Below, piece by piece: positions 40,221 to 51,945 of a stretch of 64,000 bases of DNA. Each line of letters begins with the position of its first letter. Positions within the stretch are counted from its first letter, which is position 1. The DNA comes from Tridacna crocea (taxonomy: Eukaryota; Mollusca; Bivalvia; Cardiida; Cardiidae). The stretch spans positions 33,016,619 through 33,080,618 of the forward strand of contig OX031071.1 in the NCBI GenBank assembly GCA_943736015.1, written 5' to 3'. A model generated the notes under the pieces. The model saw only the letters and a list, made by a program, of their open reading frames with translations. It searched no databases and was not told where the DNA came from. The position numbers were made by a program, and so were the translations under genes.

Positions 40221-40405
40221 AGCCTGGTTCGTACTTGGACCGCCGACTTCCCTTGTGTGATTAAAGAAACGGTAACTTGCATTCTTCATATGCAAATCTG
40301 AGATTGTGTCCCATCCAGGACCACCAGATTATACTAGGTGATGAGTCTATTGAATAAGATCGGATTCAGCTAGCAGACCACCGGATTCTATAAAATGGGG
40401 GGGAG
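40221..40405 (+). other. retrotransposon 3' untranslated region and polypurine tract
   Basis: A short non-coding stretch ending in the polypurine tract AAAATGGGGGGGAG (40392-40405), directly before the 3' LTR, as required for plus-strand priming. Confidence 0.85.
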
Positions 40406-40637
40406 TGTTGTGGAATTCCCCAAACTTCTAAAAATACCCCTAGTACCCCTGGCCCCTGAATCGCTAAGGAGAACCCCTGTTCCCGCGCGATAAGAGAGAA
40501 TTCATTCAACACGAGACGTTCAAGAAGTGCAGTAGCAAAATACCAACAAACGTCTGACTACACTATAATTAACGAAGACGCCGTTTGGAATCGCCAACAG
40601 TAAGTCCTTTGTGATAATTATAGTAATTTAGACAATA
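40406..40637 (+). repeat. 3' LTR
   Basis: Identical to 29459-29690 over all 232 bases by eye. It has no AATAAA, so the polyadenylation signal is not obvious. Confidence 0.95.
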
Positions 40638-41607
40638 TTGACAACGAAGGGACTCGAAACAGGTAAAGTGTTTGATTTTTGTTTTGATGTTGTTTTAATG
40701 TTGCATCTAAGATACGATCGTATAGTCTGTTAGAAACTGACCCAAACTAACAATATTTCACAGGTAGATTTGTTTTTCTGGTTCTCTTTCCAATAGTTTT
40801 TTTAGCGCTTCAAGGCCGATCTGACCTAGTTTCAGTGTTGTTAATTTTGTTAATTCTCACTTAAATTGCGTACATAGAGCGAAGTTTTTTGGCTTGTCTG
40901 TGATTTTTATAACTTCTATTATCATTTTACTACTTGGAAGTTAGTCAATATCAGACTATATTTGTTGAAAGATCATTGTTTAGTCTGAATTAGAATGTAC
41001 ATGTAGGTACATGTAAGGTGGGTGAGAAAGTGCAGTTTCTCATTTTTCTGTGACATAAATGTGATAGGCTCAAATCTGCTGTTGATATTTAAAGCAGGCG
41101 ACAAAAACAAAGAATGAAGAAAGAGTGCATGTATACAGACACATCAGTCTCCACTGTGAAGCATGCATTTCAAACATTCGGTGAAGTATAAGATTAGACT
41201 GCTGAAGTAAATCAAAGGAAAAAAGTTTGCCTGACTCGAAACCACAACCGCCCTGAACGCTAGTACTGCAGCTCTACGGACGAAGTTAGCCGCGAGCATC
41301 TGGTCATAAGTCTACCAATATCAATTTCACCATTGCTCAGGACATTTCGATAAATTATATCTGTACTACTGGCCTAAATTAGATCCAGTTGCATAATTAA
41401 ATGTATCTTAAGTGATTAGACTTTATCTCTCAGGGACAGTAGCCAAAAAGGTGTGAAATTGTAAAATTTAATCATTATCATATTATTTAGAATTACTGTC
41501 AATATTGTGTAGATGATAATCTTTTATCGTGTCTTCCGTGCAAGGGTTAGTGCTTGCAGAAAAATGAATTCCAGAATCAGTCAAAAATAAAGGATGACTT
41601 GGCCATT
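40638..41607. other. flank of insertion, possible end of interrupted first exon
   Basis: Right TTGA duplication at 40638-40641, then CAACGAAGGGACTCGAAACAG|GTAAAG (donor GT at 40663). The rest is AT-rich without a recognised exon. Confidence 0.35.
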
Positions 41608-42060
41608 TTAACCCCTTTACCACAAAATCCCTACTTTTAACGACCCTGAGAAAGAGAACTTTGGAAAACATCATGGGAGAAGGAGGAATTCGTGATAACC
41701 AGCATTTTCTCCTTTACCAATAATGTTTTCTAACCTTTCAAAGATGAATTTCAATTTTTGAGTCACATTTATGTTGTTGTCTGTGAACGTTTTTCAATTT
41801 GGACAAGTCTAAAATTTTGTTGTGTGCTAGAGTTAACCCATTACCAAACAACAATATTTTAGACTGGTCCAAATTGAAAGCATTTGCAGACGACAAAATA
41901 AAAGTGATTGAAAATTTGAAATTTGTTTAGTGAAGGGTAGAAAACATTGTGGGAAAAGGAGAAAATGCTAGTTACCATTATTTCTCCTTTTCCCACAATG
42001 TTTTCTAAAGGCTTCTTTCTCAGGGTCATCAAAAGTAGGGATTGTGTGGTAATGGGTTAA
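41608..42060. mobile_element. two TTAA-hairpin MITEs sharing one TTAA
   Basis: 41608-41836 (-) and 41833-42060 (+) abut head to head and share TTAA at 41833-41836. The second has a good hairpin lacking a few loop bases. It ends TGGTAATGGGTTAA. Confidence 0.85.
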
Positions 42061-42446
42061 CATGGCATTGAAACCCCTGGATGATCTCAGTCTACCGACT
42101 CCATTTTTAGCACAATTTGGTTTTTACGGTTAAGATATGGAACCCTAACTCAGTTGTCCAGACTTTTACAGACAGAACTGAGCAGACGACCCTGAAATAG
42201 AACAAGCTTGCATATCTTCAAACAACAATTGTAGATCGGGGAGGGGCAGAGGAAAAAAGGAATATACAAAAAAGTAAGAATGAATCAAAACAAAGGTATG
42301 TCTAGATGAATAGTATTAGGTCTAGATGAGAAAAAAGATCATTTTAGACATTTATTGGAAAACGCAATTCAGGCCATTGGTTTGTGTTTGATTCAGAGGA
42401 AAGTGACATGTTTTCTTTGTTGACAGCTTATAAAATGAAGGATCTG

Positions 42447-43174
42447 TTAACTCTTTACCAAAGAAGAGAAATTTAGACTTGTCCAAATTCACAGCATTTG
42501 CAGATGAAAAAATACATGTGAATGCTGGTCTGATGAAATGAAATTTGTTCTGGGAACTTGGAAGGTTAGAAAACATTGTCAAAAATGGATGAAATGCTAG
42601 TTACCAGCATTTTTCTCCTTGTCCTGCAATATTTTGAAAAGTTTCCTTATTCAGGATCATTAAAAGTCCTGTTTGGGTGATGAAGAGTTAACTCTTTACC
42701 AAATGACAAAATTTAAGATTCCTCCAAATTGAAAGTGTTTACAGACAACAAGATAAAAGTGACTAAAAATTTGAAATTTGTTTTATGAAGGATAGAAAAT
42801 ATTGTAAGAAAAGGAGAAAATGCTGGCTTTTAGCATATTCTCCTTTTCCCAAATTTTTTTCAAAAGGCCTCTATCTCAGTCATAAAAACCAGGGATTTTT
42901 TGGTAACAGGGTAAAGGATCTGTTTAGTTTTACCAAAATGATTTTTATCCTTTTAACTCTTTACCAAACAACAAAATTTTAGACTTGTTCCACATGAAAG
43001 CATTTGCAGACAACAAAATAAATATAACTTGAAACTTGTTTTTAGTAGAGTAGGAAACATTGTGGGAAAAGGAGAAAATGCTGGTTACCAGGATTTTCTC
43101 CTTTTTCAACAATGTTTTCAAAAGGCTTTTTTCTCAGAGTCGAAAAAAAAAGCAGTGATTGTTTGGTAAAGAGT
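42447..43174 (+). mobile_element. three tandem TTAA-hairpin MITEs
   Basis: 42447-42691, 42688-42917 and 42953-43174, all in the same orientation. The first two share TTAA at 42688-42691. Hairpins of the first two are eroded and that of the third is nearly intact. The family appears to reuse the TTAA created by its own insertions. Confidence 0.8.
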
Positions 43175-43225
43175 TGCGGTATACTGGAATTGTCACTATA
43201 TGATTGCAATGGCTGCTTTCCAGTC

Positions 43226-43577
43226 TGACGAAACACCGAAATACCACCAAAATACCCAAAATTTTTTGCCATTGAGTTCAGATTACTGATAAAAGTCAGA
43301 ATTAAATGTCTTTTTTTGTGATATTTGACACAAAATTTAAGCCTTGACAGAACTGAACACATTTGCAGACGACAATTTCAGTGTGCTACAAAAGAGTCAA
43401 TTTCTCTATGATAGGATAGAAAATATTGAGGAAAAAGGAGAAAATACTGGTTACCAACAATAGTTCACTCAAATATCAGGAAAGAAGACAAATATTTCAT
43501 ACTGTTATCAGTTATCGAAACTCGACAGAAAAAATTGGGGTATTTCGGTGTTTCGTTGGTATTTCGGTGATTTGTCG
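43226..43577. repeat. foldback with CGAAACACCGAAATACC arms
   Basis: GACGAAACACCGAAATACCA at the left pairs with GGTATTTCGGTG and GTATTTCGGTGTTTCG at the right. A truncated TTAA-hairpin MITE (43325-43460) sits between. The motif resembles the 5.6-kb and 13-kb clusters. Confidence 0.6.
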
Positions 43578-43730
43578 AACCCCTGCTTTCAATCCAGAAA
43601 AGGAATCTGGCAAGACAGCCCTGTACGCTATCAGGCTTGACTGGTACAGTTTAAGTTTCTTGTTATAGATATCAAGTCAATTTATGCACAACTCCTTCTT
43701 TGGTGAAAAACTTAAAGTTAGTATCTTTTA

Positions 43731-44035
43731 GAGTCAGCAGTAGCACAGTTGGTATGATACAGGACTCAAGAACAGGGTCTCTGGTTTGATACCCGGCTCA
43801 GCAAATTTCTTTTAAAGGATTGATGACAGTCTCTGTGACAGGATTCATTTCTCTTTCACTGTTCATCAGTATTTAAGTGACGGTAATGTGAGAAAGCAGC
43901 AGCAAGTGGCTCGGAAGAAATATTTTGCCGAACACTGGTAAAAGAAACTCCAGGAAGGCAGGGATAGGTGCACTGGCTGTCATGTTATAACGGAAATAAA
44001 TTTGTAAATAATATTTAACACCTTGCAAACAATCA
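43731..44035 (+). mobile_element. SINE family 1 copy
   Basis: AGCACAGTTGGTATGATACA and GGTTTGATACCCGG as diverged A and B boxes. The body matches 3428-3722 (AACACTGGTAAAAGAAACTC, GGATAGGTGCACTGG). Confidence 0.75.
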
Positions 44036-44329
44036 GTGGTGTTTCAGATTAAACTTCATGAAACCAGTGTAGAAAAATGTAAAAAAGACAGCCTCTGACA
44101 AGCTGAATTATAATTCAACCCTTTACCACACAATCCGCAACAAACCTCCTACAATGATGATCACTTGACGGTTGAGTATAAAAGTAAAATTGATGTCAGG
44201 AATGTTTCAGAAATAGCGGCAAGTCTGACATTGCTATAACATGACAATCTTGAAATGGAAGCAACGTAGCTGCGAATATTGTGACAATGGCATTCTTGGT
44301 TTTTGCTGTTTTGATATTCAGTAAGGTGT

Positions 44330-45140
44330 CATGGAAAAAGGGGGCTTCATGTATATTTTAGTTAGGGATCAATATCTTTTTGACTCAAAATCCTACACAA
44401 AATTTATGAAAATTCATGCCTGTGTTCCTTATGATAGTCTGCCATTATCATTATTTTACCTTTCTTCATTAAATGTCGTGTAATGGAAAAAGGGAGTTTG
44501 ACATATATTTTCATTATGAACCAATATCTCTTAAACTCTTTAAGTACTACAAAATCCCAAGTTTTGACAGCCTTGAAGAAAATGCCTTTTAAAAGCATTG
44601 TGGGAAAAGGAGAAAATGCTGGTAAGCAGCATTTCCTCCTTTTTATCACAACATTGTCTACCTTTCCCATAACAAATTTCATTTTTTTCAGCAATGTTTA
44701 TTTTGTGGTCTGCAAATGCATTGAATTTGGACCAATCTGAAATTTTGTTTGGTAAAAAGTTAACTACAGGACAAAATGTTATGAAACTTCATTTATATGT
44801 TGTTTATCAAAAGCCGCAGACAATATTAACTTGTTTCTTTTTTCTCATGAGATGCCATATCAAAAAAAGGGGGACTAAATGTGTAATTCCATTATCTATG
44901 GATAGTCTGTTGATTTAATTTCTCTCTCTCTCTCTCTATTTAATATATAAACAATGTGTCATAGAAAAAGGGGGTTTGATGTATATTTTCTTTATTTGTT
45001 ATGTTTTTATTTAATGAAATGTCATGTTCTAGGAAAAGGGGACTTAATGTATAATCTTGTTATGGACCTCTTTAGTCTTATATATCTTTTTATGTAATGA
45101 AATGCTGTGTGCCATGGAAAAAGGGAGCTTAATGGATACT
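44330..45140 (+). repeat. degenerate tandem repeat, about 100-bp unit
   Basis: Six or so units with GTCATGGAAAAAGGGGG, TTNATGTATATTTTC and GGACCAATATC. They are interrupted by the MITE at 44531-44763 and a TCTC microsatellite at 44921-44938. Confidence 0.75.
44531..44763 (-). mobile_element. TTAA-hairpin MITE copy
   Basis: TTAAACTCTTTAAGTACTAC at the left (44531) and TTAA at 44760-44763. The hairpin loop GCTGGTAAGCAGC has a few mismatches. Confidence 0.8.
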
Positions 45141-45582
45141 TTCATCCTGGACCAATAACAAAAAGGCCACATGTACATGCAAAACACAACACCTCTAATA
45201 TGTTTGTATCAAAAAAGGTCTTTTTGGCAGGGATATCATTTTAACAAAATTGCTTGTTCAGACTAGAAATTGATACCTTTTTCACAAAACTCAAAGACGG
45301 AAGCCCAGTCAGGCTTACAGTTTAAGAAACAAACACAGAGAGAAAAGGAGGGCTGCAGCATGGAATCCTGCTGTTCTTAGACAGGAGGCTGCAGATACAT
45401 GTAAGTGAGAAAATCCAAATTAAAAATTCACCTTATCGGCTGTTGTAAGCTTCAGTTTGTCAATTTAGGTTAGCATCATTGACCTGTGACTTTTATTTTG
45501 AGAAAGATAAATATATAAACAATTATAACTTTTTGTCAGCTAATAGTCAGCTGTTTTTACTGTTTATCATACTGTTTATTTG

Positions 45583-45765
45583 TACACTTGCCCAAACTGA
45601 TGACATTTTAAGTGTGGCTCAAATGATGGAGTTTGTCTGTTATATGGCAAAAAATATTTTCGCAAAAAAAAAGGGAATATGCATTTTGTCGATTCACTCA
45701 GTAACTCCAAGAGCCCTCTTTCTCAGAATTAGTTAAGCTCCTGATGATGTGGTAAAGGGTTAAGG
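45583..45765 (+). mobile_element. TTAA-hairpin MITE, strongly diverged
   Basis: Only the right end (GTGGTAAAGGGTTAA) and parts of the long arm are recognisable. The palindrome is gone. More decayed relatives probably lie at 46080-46270 and 46465-46625. Confidence 0.5.
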
Positions 45766-47029
45766 CTTTATTTATTTCCTTCATTTGTGCTATTACTACA
45801 TGAAGCCTAAAAAACCTACATTCAACATTACCTCTATGTGAACAATTAGTGTCTAGGGATGAGGAGGGCTTCACAGTTTTGTTAAGTATTAAAATTACTA
45901 GTATTATTTCAAACTTAAGTTAGTCCCTTTTTTGTGGTTCTGGCCTTTGGCAAAGTACTGCAAAGCCTAAGCCCATGGCTGGTGATACCCAGCAGAAGTG
46001 TGAATTAGTGAGTTGCTACAGCAATAATAATAATAATCTGCTGTATGATAATTACTTCTCATTAAATGCTGAAAGTGGCTTTATCTTTTCCAAAACAACA
46101 AAATGTTGAACATCTGCAAACAACAAATGTGAAACTGGTATAAATGAGCTGAAATTTTGTAAAAGAAAACAATATTGAAAAATGATTTTGAGCAAGGAAT
46201 TTCTCCTTTTCCCTAATAATGTCTTTGACAGATTTTTTTTTTTTATTCAAAATTTTATTGGTAAATGGTGAAATCATCATCTGAATATTTTTCATGACAT
46301 TATGTGGGTCTTTGAAATACAAGAGGACAAACCAGCAAAGTTCTATCACAAAATCCAGGTAATTCTTTTTATTGTTTATGATCTTGAATCACAGATAAAT
46401 TCTATGCATACATTTTTTTTCAAAATGTTTTGTATGAATGACTTTTTTAACTTTGAAAATTCTAACTCTTTTCCAGATGACAAGGTTATAAGCTGGTCCT
46501 TATTGAAAGCACTTGGAACATAGTGAACATATTGGTAGAAACTTGCAAATATTTCTCATTGTTTGGACTTTTATTTGAAAGGTTAGACTAGAAAACATTG
46601 CTTAATACAAGCATTTTTTCCTTTTCCCTCCTTGTTTTAAGTTCAGCTTGCTAAGGGTAGTTCCACTTTCAGTAACATTCCAACACTTGAAGATTTGGCA
46701 TTATAGTCATTTCAACAGGATTTATATTCTGTCTCCAGGCTGAAATTCTTTGATAATGTATGTGGGAAAAGCAGCCTGTGAAAGGGAGTTTTTGGAAAAT
46801 GCATGTGAAAGAAATTCAAGGAATGTTTAAATCAGTTAATCTCGATTACAGGTATAGAGTGAAATAATTATGGAACTGGTCTTCAACACTGGGAGAACAC
46901 AATCAAGTCCAGTTTTTGTCATAGTAGATGATAAGAAGACTTGACATTTCTAACTTTTGGAGTTGTTCATATTAAATGCAGTTTTAAGACAGTTCAAATG
47001 TAGGTGGATTTATAAAATTTGGCTTTGAA
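45766..47029. other. no gene recognised
   Basis: Decayed MITE pieces and a possible SINE tail (46700-46870, CAGGATTTATATTCTG, AAAGAAATTCAAGGAATG). No coding exon accepted. Confidence 0.3.
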
Positions 47030-47196
47030 AGGGTAGAGTACATTGTGGGAAAAAGAGAAAATCCTGGTAGCCACAGCTTTGAAAAAGTAGAAAGCATTGA
47101 TGGAAATAGAGAAAATGATAGTTACCAACATTTTATCCTTCTCCCACAATGTTTTCAATAGGCTTTTTCCTCAGAGTAGTTTGGTAAACGGTTAAA
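47030..47196 (+). mobile_element. TTAA-hairpin MITE with rearranged centre
   Basis: The left half of the hairpin is present twice (GTGGGAAAAAGAGAAAATCC and GAAATAGAGAAAATGATAG) before a single right half. It ends GGTAAACGGTTAA. Confidence 0.6.
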
Positions 47197-47256
47197 AATG
47201 GCTTTTTGATTGTACTTGTCCTTGAAAGGGTACAAAAATTGTGGTTAAGGGCAAAA

Positions 47257-47620
47257 ATGCAGGTCAAATTGTGCATATTAATTATCACATCATTGTATCA
47301 AATATAATATCTAGTATAGTTAAACCCAGTAACTTATTACTGAGTTACTTTTTACTAAAAGTGCCCTCAGTTACAAGAATTACCAGATAAGTGATACCAG
47401 AGTTTCTTTATTGTGAATATTTGGAGGACATAAAAAAAATGCTGGTCAAATTGTGCAAATTAATTATCATATCATTGTATCAAGTATAATATCTAGTATA
47501 GTTAAACCCAGTAACTTATTACTGAGTTACTTTTTACTAAAAGTGCCCTCAGTTACAAGAATTACCAGATAAGTGATACCAGAGTTTCTTTATTGTGAAT
47601 ATTTGGAGGACATAAAAACA
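47257..47620 (+). repeat. 182-bp tandem duplication
   Basis: Two nearly identical units starting at about 47257 and 47439 (GGTCAAATTGTGCA at 47262 and 47444). The near identity suggests a recent event. Confidence 0.9.
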
Positions 47621-47845
47621 CAGACTGCTAAGTTTTTAATGCTACACGGTACAATGCTTACTTAAGTGTATTGTATACTGCTAACTTAATCTGCTATTGT
47701 ATACCTACTTTTAGCAAGAGCTGTAATCCTACACTGCAAAACAAAAATTGACAGGAAACAGTGATTTTCAACAGTATGTAAAACACTGGAAAAGTGCAGT
47801 AATTGCATGCCCTAAGAAATTACTTTTTTCACCCCAAATGGTTTC

Positions 47846-48066
47846 TTAACTCTACCAAAGGACAATATTTTAGGCTTGTCCAAATCTAAAGCATTTGCAG
47901 ACGACAAAATAAAAGTGACCGAAAATTTAAAATTTATTTTGTGAAGAGTACAAAACATTGTGTGAAAAGGAGAAAATGCTGGTTCTGCTTTTCCTACAAT
48001 GTTTTCTGAAGGCTTCTTTCTCAGAGTCATCAAAAGTAGGGATTTTGTGGTGTGGTAATGGGTTAA
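47846..48066 (+). mobile_element. TTAA-hairpin MITE, shortened hairpin
   Basis: TTAACTCTACCAAAGGAC to GGTAATGGGTTAA. Part of the right hairpin arm is deleted after GCTGGTT. Confidence 0.8.
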
Positions 48067-48539
48067 TCTGTCAACTAAAGAGGTAAAAACCAGTGTATTT
48101 GTCAAGTAACTACTTATGACAAAGAATACCAATAGAAGTTTCCAATCCAAGCCCTTACAGAAACAGAAGTAAATTTAATTAGAAAATTGCTGTTTTCTAA
48201 GTACAACTTTAAAACTTCCATGTTGTAAATGGTAAACATATTCACTCAAGCAGTGAAAGATCCAGGTTCAAATCCTGGTGGAAGTAAGAGTTGGAAAAGA
48301 TTCCAGTTATTCCAGAAATTAAATAAGGATAAAAGATAAAATTGTACATATTTTCTTATTAAAATTGGCTTATTTTATGATATAAGTTTCCTTTTCTTAA
48401 TTACACAGCTTTTTTTAGCTGAAAAACAGCACAAAAACACAATTTTCATGAAAAAAAAGGCACTTTCAGGTTTTCTTTTACAGAGGTCAATGGGTGCAAA
48501 TTCTTGGTTAATTCTTGGTAGCGTAACAGAGACTAACAG

Positions 48540-48800
48540 GTACCAGCCTTGGCTCAGTGGTGAGCGTGTCGGACTCATAACCTGGTGGTTGTAAGTTCGA
48601 TACCCGGTTCAGGTGAACTTTCTTTCCGGCATATTTTCGCCTCTCACTTATGCTGAAACATGTGAGAAAAGTAGTCGGTGGCTTTGGAAAGAAAGTTGTG
48701 TTAGTACTGGTGTGAGAAGCCAGGAAATACACGTGCGCCATCGACCGCCATGATATGACTTTAGCTGTTAAAGTGTCTTTGAACCCAAATACAACCAACC
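48540..48800 (+). mobile_element. tRNA-derived SINE, family 2, fullest copy
   Basis: Head GCCTTGGCTCAGTGGTGAGC with TAAGTTCGATACCCGG, a body TTTTCGCCTCTCACTTATG and GAAAGAAAGTTGTG, and the end AATACAACCAACCAACC. Confidence 0.75.
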
Positions 48801-49074
48801 AACCTTACCAGCACATTACATTTCACAGTTATTTAAAATTAGACATTCAACATGTAAAATCGAAAACCTTTAGCCCTGTCCAGAATGAGAGCGTCTGTAG
48901 ACTGTGGCACATTTGGTTGGGTCTATTCTTCAAGTGTAGAAGACGACTCGTCACTTTGAAAATGTCTATTCTAAAATATCTTGACAAAAAGGTCAATGAA
49001 ACTTTTCAAACCCGAAGTAAAAACCCAAATTCTGCTCTTTAAACGGGATGTCTTGTGTGAAAGTATTTCTTCAG

Positions 49075-49150
49075 GGGACAGTGTATATCAAAGATCAGAC
49101 TGCGTTTTTTGCAGTCAAATCTTGATCTAAGTGTTTTCAAAACGTCCCTT
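49075..49150. repeat. short palindrome (GATCAAGATCAGACTGCAC family)
   Basis: GGACAGTGTATATCAAAGAT pairs with AATCTTGATCTAAGTG. Confidence 0.7.
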
Positions 49151-50021
49151 AGACGCTCTTAACGGCTTATAGGTTAGTAGTATAGTGCCACTTTGCTGAA
49201 ATACATAAAATAACTACTACTTGTTAACTTGGGGCCGCAATCACTCAGTTGAAAATATTGCTACGTGACTCTGCAGATGAACTGAATACGTCATTTTCGT
49301 GTTATAAAAGATATTAGATGCTGGGGTAAATCAAATCAAGCATTAATCGCCATACATGTACTTGCAAATAGACAAGCAATGGCCTGTCGAGTAGATATGA
49401 GCATAATTATTTTAACCAATCCTAAATTACAATCCAGTCATTGAGCTTTATCAATACAAAGAAAAACATAAAATGCCGAGACAATCAGTTACACCTAAAA
49501 ATAAAGTGAATTAGATATGAGCTACTACGTCAGCACAAAAAGGACGTTTGAAGGTTTTTACATGCCTGTAGGTTGTTACATTTCAGTAAAGAAGTGCCAT
49601 AGTAGATTTAAAATCACCTCGATTTTCATGTTTTGTACCGTGAAACATCAGCGGGCAAGAGTCAGTAATTCACTTTAAATGTCTAAGATAGAGCCAAACT
49701 ATACACAAAGGATAAAACTCTATTTACGTTTTTGAAATGCGAGATTGCTCGGTATATCTATAATAAATGCTAATTAGAGAACATCTCTGACATAGAATAT
49801 TGGTAAAGTTAAGGCGAACACTTTCATTTACAAAGAAAGTTTGGCGGCTTTATTAAATATATTGTAAAAATAATCTATAAAGCATCTTTGCTCTTTAACC
49901 AGAGACAAACATCATTCAAAATTTAGAGATCACGGTTATGACGTCATTGTTTCCAAGCTTCTCGGCGACCAAGGCCTAGTCTCAATACCAGAATGCTTTG
50001 ACTTGTTACAAATATAGTACC
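49151..50021. other. no gene recognised
   Basis: AT-rich. No exon or repeat family seen. Confidence 0.3.
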
Positions 50022-50190
50022 ACTCCCTTGTACTACGGATCATTCCCATTCGCCTCTGTGGTTGGTTAAGAAAGTAGTCCGTCATCACGTGATATTTTCG
50101 TCACATGACTATAACTCAAAATAGCGACATAAACGCCAGTGAAAGAAAGACCAACCGATTGTTTTGTGTGCTATTCAAACAGCATACGGC
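50022..50190 (-). repeat. dispersed repeat R2, copy 2
   Basis: Reverse complement of 2515-2680. It includes ACTACGGATCATTCCCATTC and GACCAACCGATTG. Confidence 0.75.
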
Positions 50191-50569
50191 CAATCACATT
50201 TAGTGTCAGATTTAGTTCCTTTCCGAAGTCCTAGATATACCAATAATAAAATTGTCATCGTTCATGAGTGCAGCCATTTTATTTACAATTGGTGTAAGAT
50301 TCTTATCAGGAAATAAGCTTGAAAAATAGTTCCATTTTATACAGGAAAATTCATCAGTTTGAGTGCACCTATAATGTATCCGGAATCATATTTCCTATGT
50401 CTAATTTATTATGTTACACATGAAACAGTTAAACAGTAACAAAACATTTTTCCTCGGTTTGGCAAGATTCTTGTCATTTAGCTCATTGCAGAGATGTATG
50501 GTGAGAGTAACGAACGACAACTCCGCTCGTACGGGTTATGATAGACAATAATTGGCTTGCTGTATGCGA

Positions 50570-50815
50570 TAAAGGGCATTCAGACATCTGTGTAAAGTGT
50601 CATCTCGGATTAGCCTGCTAAGTCCACACAAGCTCATCTGATACGGCACTTTACGACGACAAAAGACTTTGTTCTTCAGTAGACTTGCTCAGAACAGAAA
50701 ATAACATATAAAAGTGTAGAGTGCCCTGAGAGTGTCCGCACGGACTGGACAGGCTGATCCGAGACGACACTTTACGCAAATGTCCGAATACTCCTTTTCG
50801 AGTGTTGCCAACTAC
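50570..50815. mobile_element. foldback MITE (family D), best copy
   Basis: AAGGGCATTCAGACATCTGT and AAGTGTCATCTCGGATTAGC at the left are mirrored by CTGATCCGAGACGACACTTT and ACGCAAATGTCCGAATACTC at the right. The terminal inverted repeats are about 60 bp. Confidence 0.8.
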
Positions 50816-51216
50816 ATGTATATCTAGTGTGGTTAGGTAATCAATATCTGTTATTCAAGGTGATCGACTAATTGACTTCGTCCTCTACCTGTAAAATTTT
50901 AGCTTGTTTATACAAAAATATGAACTTAAAAAACTGTAGATAATAATACATATCTTCCTTGATATCTGTTTGGTATTGCATTAATTGATATATGTAACAA
51001 AGGCTCAGGCTGTAGTTTTGAAAGTTAAAACACTACATGGAGGACACCTAGCTATATTTCCTACAGATTTTTGTGTTAAGTAAGTAAAGTTAAGTATTGG
51101 ATCTGTAAAATGAATCCTGACATAAAAGTTCCCAAAAATATTTAATCTGAACATCCAGTATCAAGTATCGAGTCGTATCTAGTAAGGAACAGGTAGATCT
51201 TTCTGATCTTGTTTGG

Positions 51217-51546
51217 AAGGGTAGAAATCATTGTGGGAAAAGGAAAGAATACTGGTTACAGGCATTTTCTCCTTTTCCCACAATGTTTTCTAAAGTGTTC
51301 ATTCTCATGGTCGTCAAAAATAGGGGTTCTGTGGTAATGGGAAAACTTTAGACCAGTCCAAATAGAAAGCATTTGCAGACAACAAAATAAAAGTGAGTAA
51401 AAAATTGAATTTTGGTCTAGGAAAGATAGAAAACACTGTGAGAAAAGGAGAAAATGCTGGTAACCAGCATTTTCTTCTTTTCCCACGTTTTCTAAACGCT
51501 TCTTTCTCACGGTTGTCAAAAATATGGATTTTGTGGTAGTGGGTTA
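51217..51546 (+). mobile_element. two overlapping TTAA-hairpin MITE remnants
   Basis: 51217-51345 is a right half (hairpin plus short arm). 51340-51546 is nearly complete but lacks its left TTAA and ends GTAGTGGGTTACAGG. Confidence 0.7.
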
Positions 51547-51717
51547 CAGGTTGATATCGTTATATGTTAAAATTTGTTTTTCTAAGTTTTCTTTATCACT
51601 ACTACCCTTTGTTTTTTTTAGAGTTTTTAGAGATCTTTAATATCTTGTAGACTAGAACAAAACCTTAGTGAAGGTAGCTGAGAGAGTAGTCCCATTTCAA
51701 ATCTTCTAATTACGCTT

Positions 51718-51945
51718 ATAACTCTTTCTGAAACAACAAAACTTTGGACTAGTCCAGATTCAAAGCTTTTCACGACAAATTAAATGTGGCTCAAAAGGAG
51801 CACATCGTTTTTGAAAGAAAGGGAATAAATTGTAGAGCAAGGAGAAAATACTTGTTACCTGCATTTTTTCTTCTTTTCACACAATGTTTTCAAAGGCATT
51901 CTTCCGAATGGGTCCTTAAAACTTGAGATTTTGTGTGAAGGGTAA
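51718..51945 (+). mobile_element. TTAA-hairpin MITE, diverged
   Basis: TAACTCTTTCTGAAACAAC to GTGAAGGGTAAAG. The hairpin near 51825-51885 has many mismatches. Confidence 0.65.

Larger units (their letters stand above)
29459..40637 (+). mobile_element. complete Ty3/Gypsy-order LTR retrotransposon with TatD ORF3
   Basis: An 11,179-bp element with LTR, PBS, long leader, gag, -1 frameshift, protease-RT-RNase H, integrase-PHD, ORF3 (zinc finger plus TatD nuclease), PPT and LTR. The RT-before-integrase order, the DD35E integrase and the GPY/F-like C-terminal module place it with Ty3/Gypsy (Metaviridae-type) elements. It is about twice the length of an ordinary member, mainly because of the 3.1-kb ORF3 and a 1.4-kb leader. 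Identical LTRs imply a very young insertion. The only visible lesion is a TGA in pol at 35695. The interior is less AT-rich than its flanks. Confidence 0.95.

Noticed and set aside
45321..45400. Possible exon between TTACAG and ACAT|GTAAGT
   Set aside because: It has one open frame (LRNKHREKRRAAAWNP...), but the pyrimidine tract is poor, there is no family match and no neighbouring exon.
46302..46359. Exon-like stretch ending AATCCAG|GTAATT
   Set aside because: No acceptor upstream and very short. Probably chance in AT-rich DNA.
48540..48605. tRNA gene
   Set aside because: tRNA-like head of SINE family 2, with no closed cloverleaf and a SINE body downstream.
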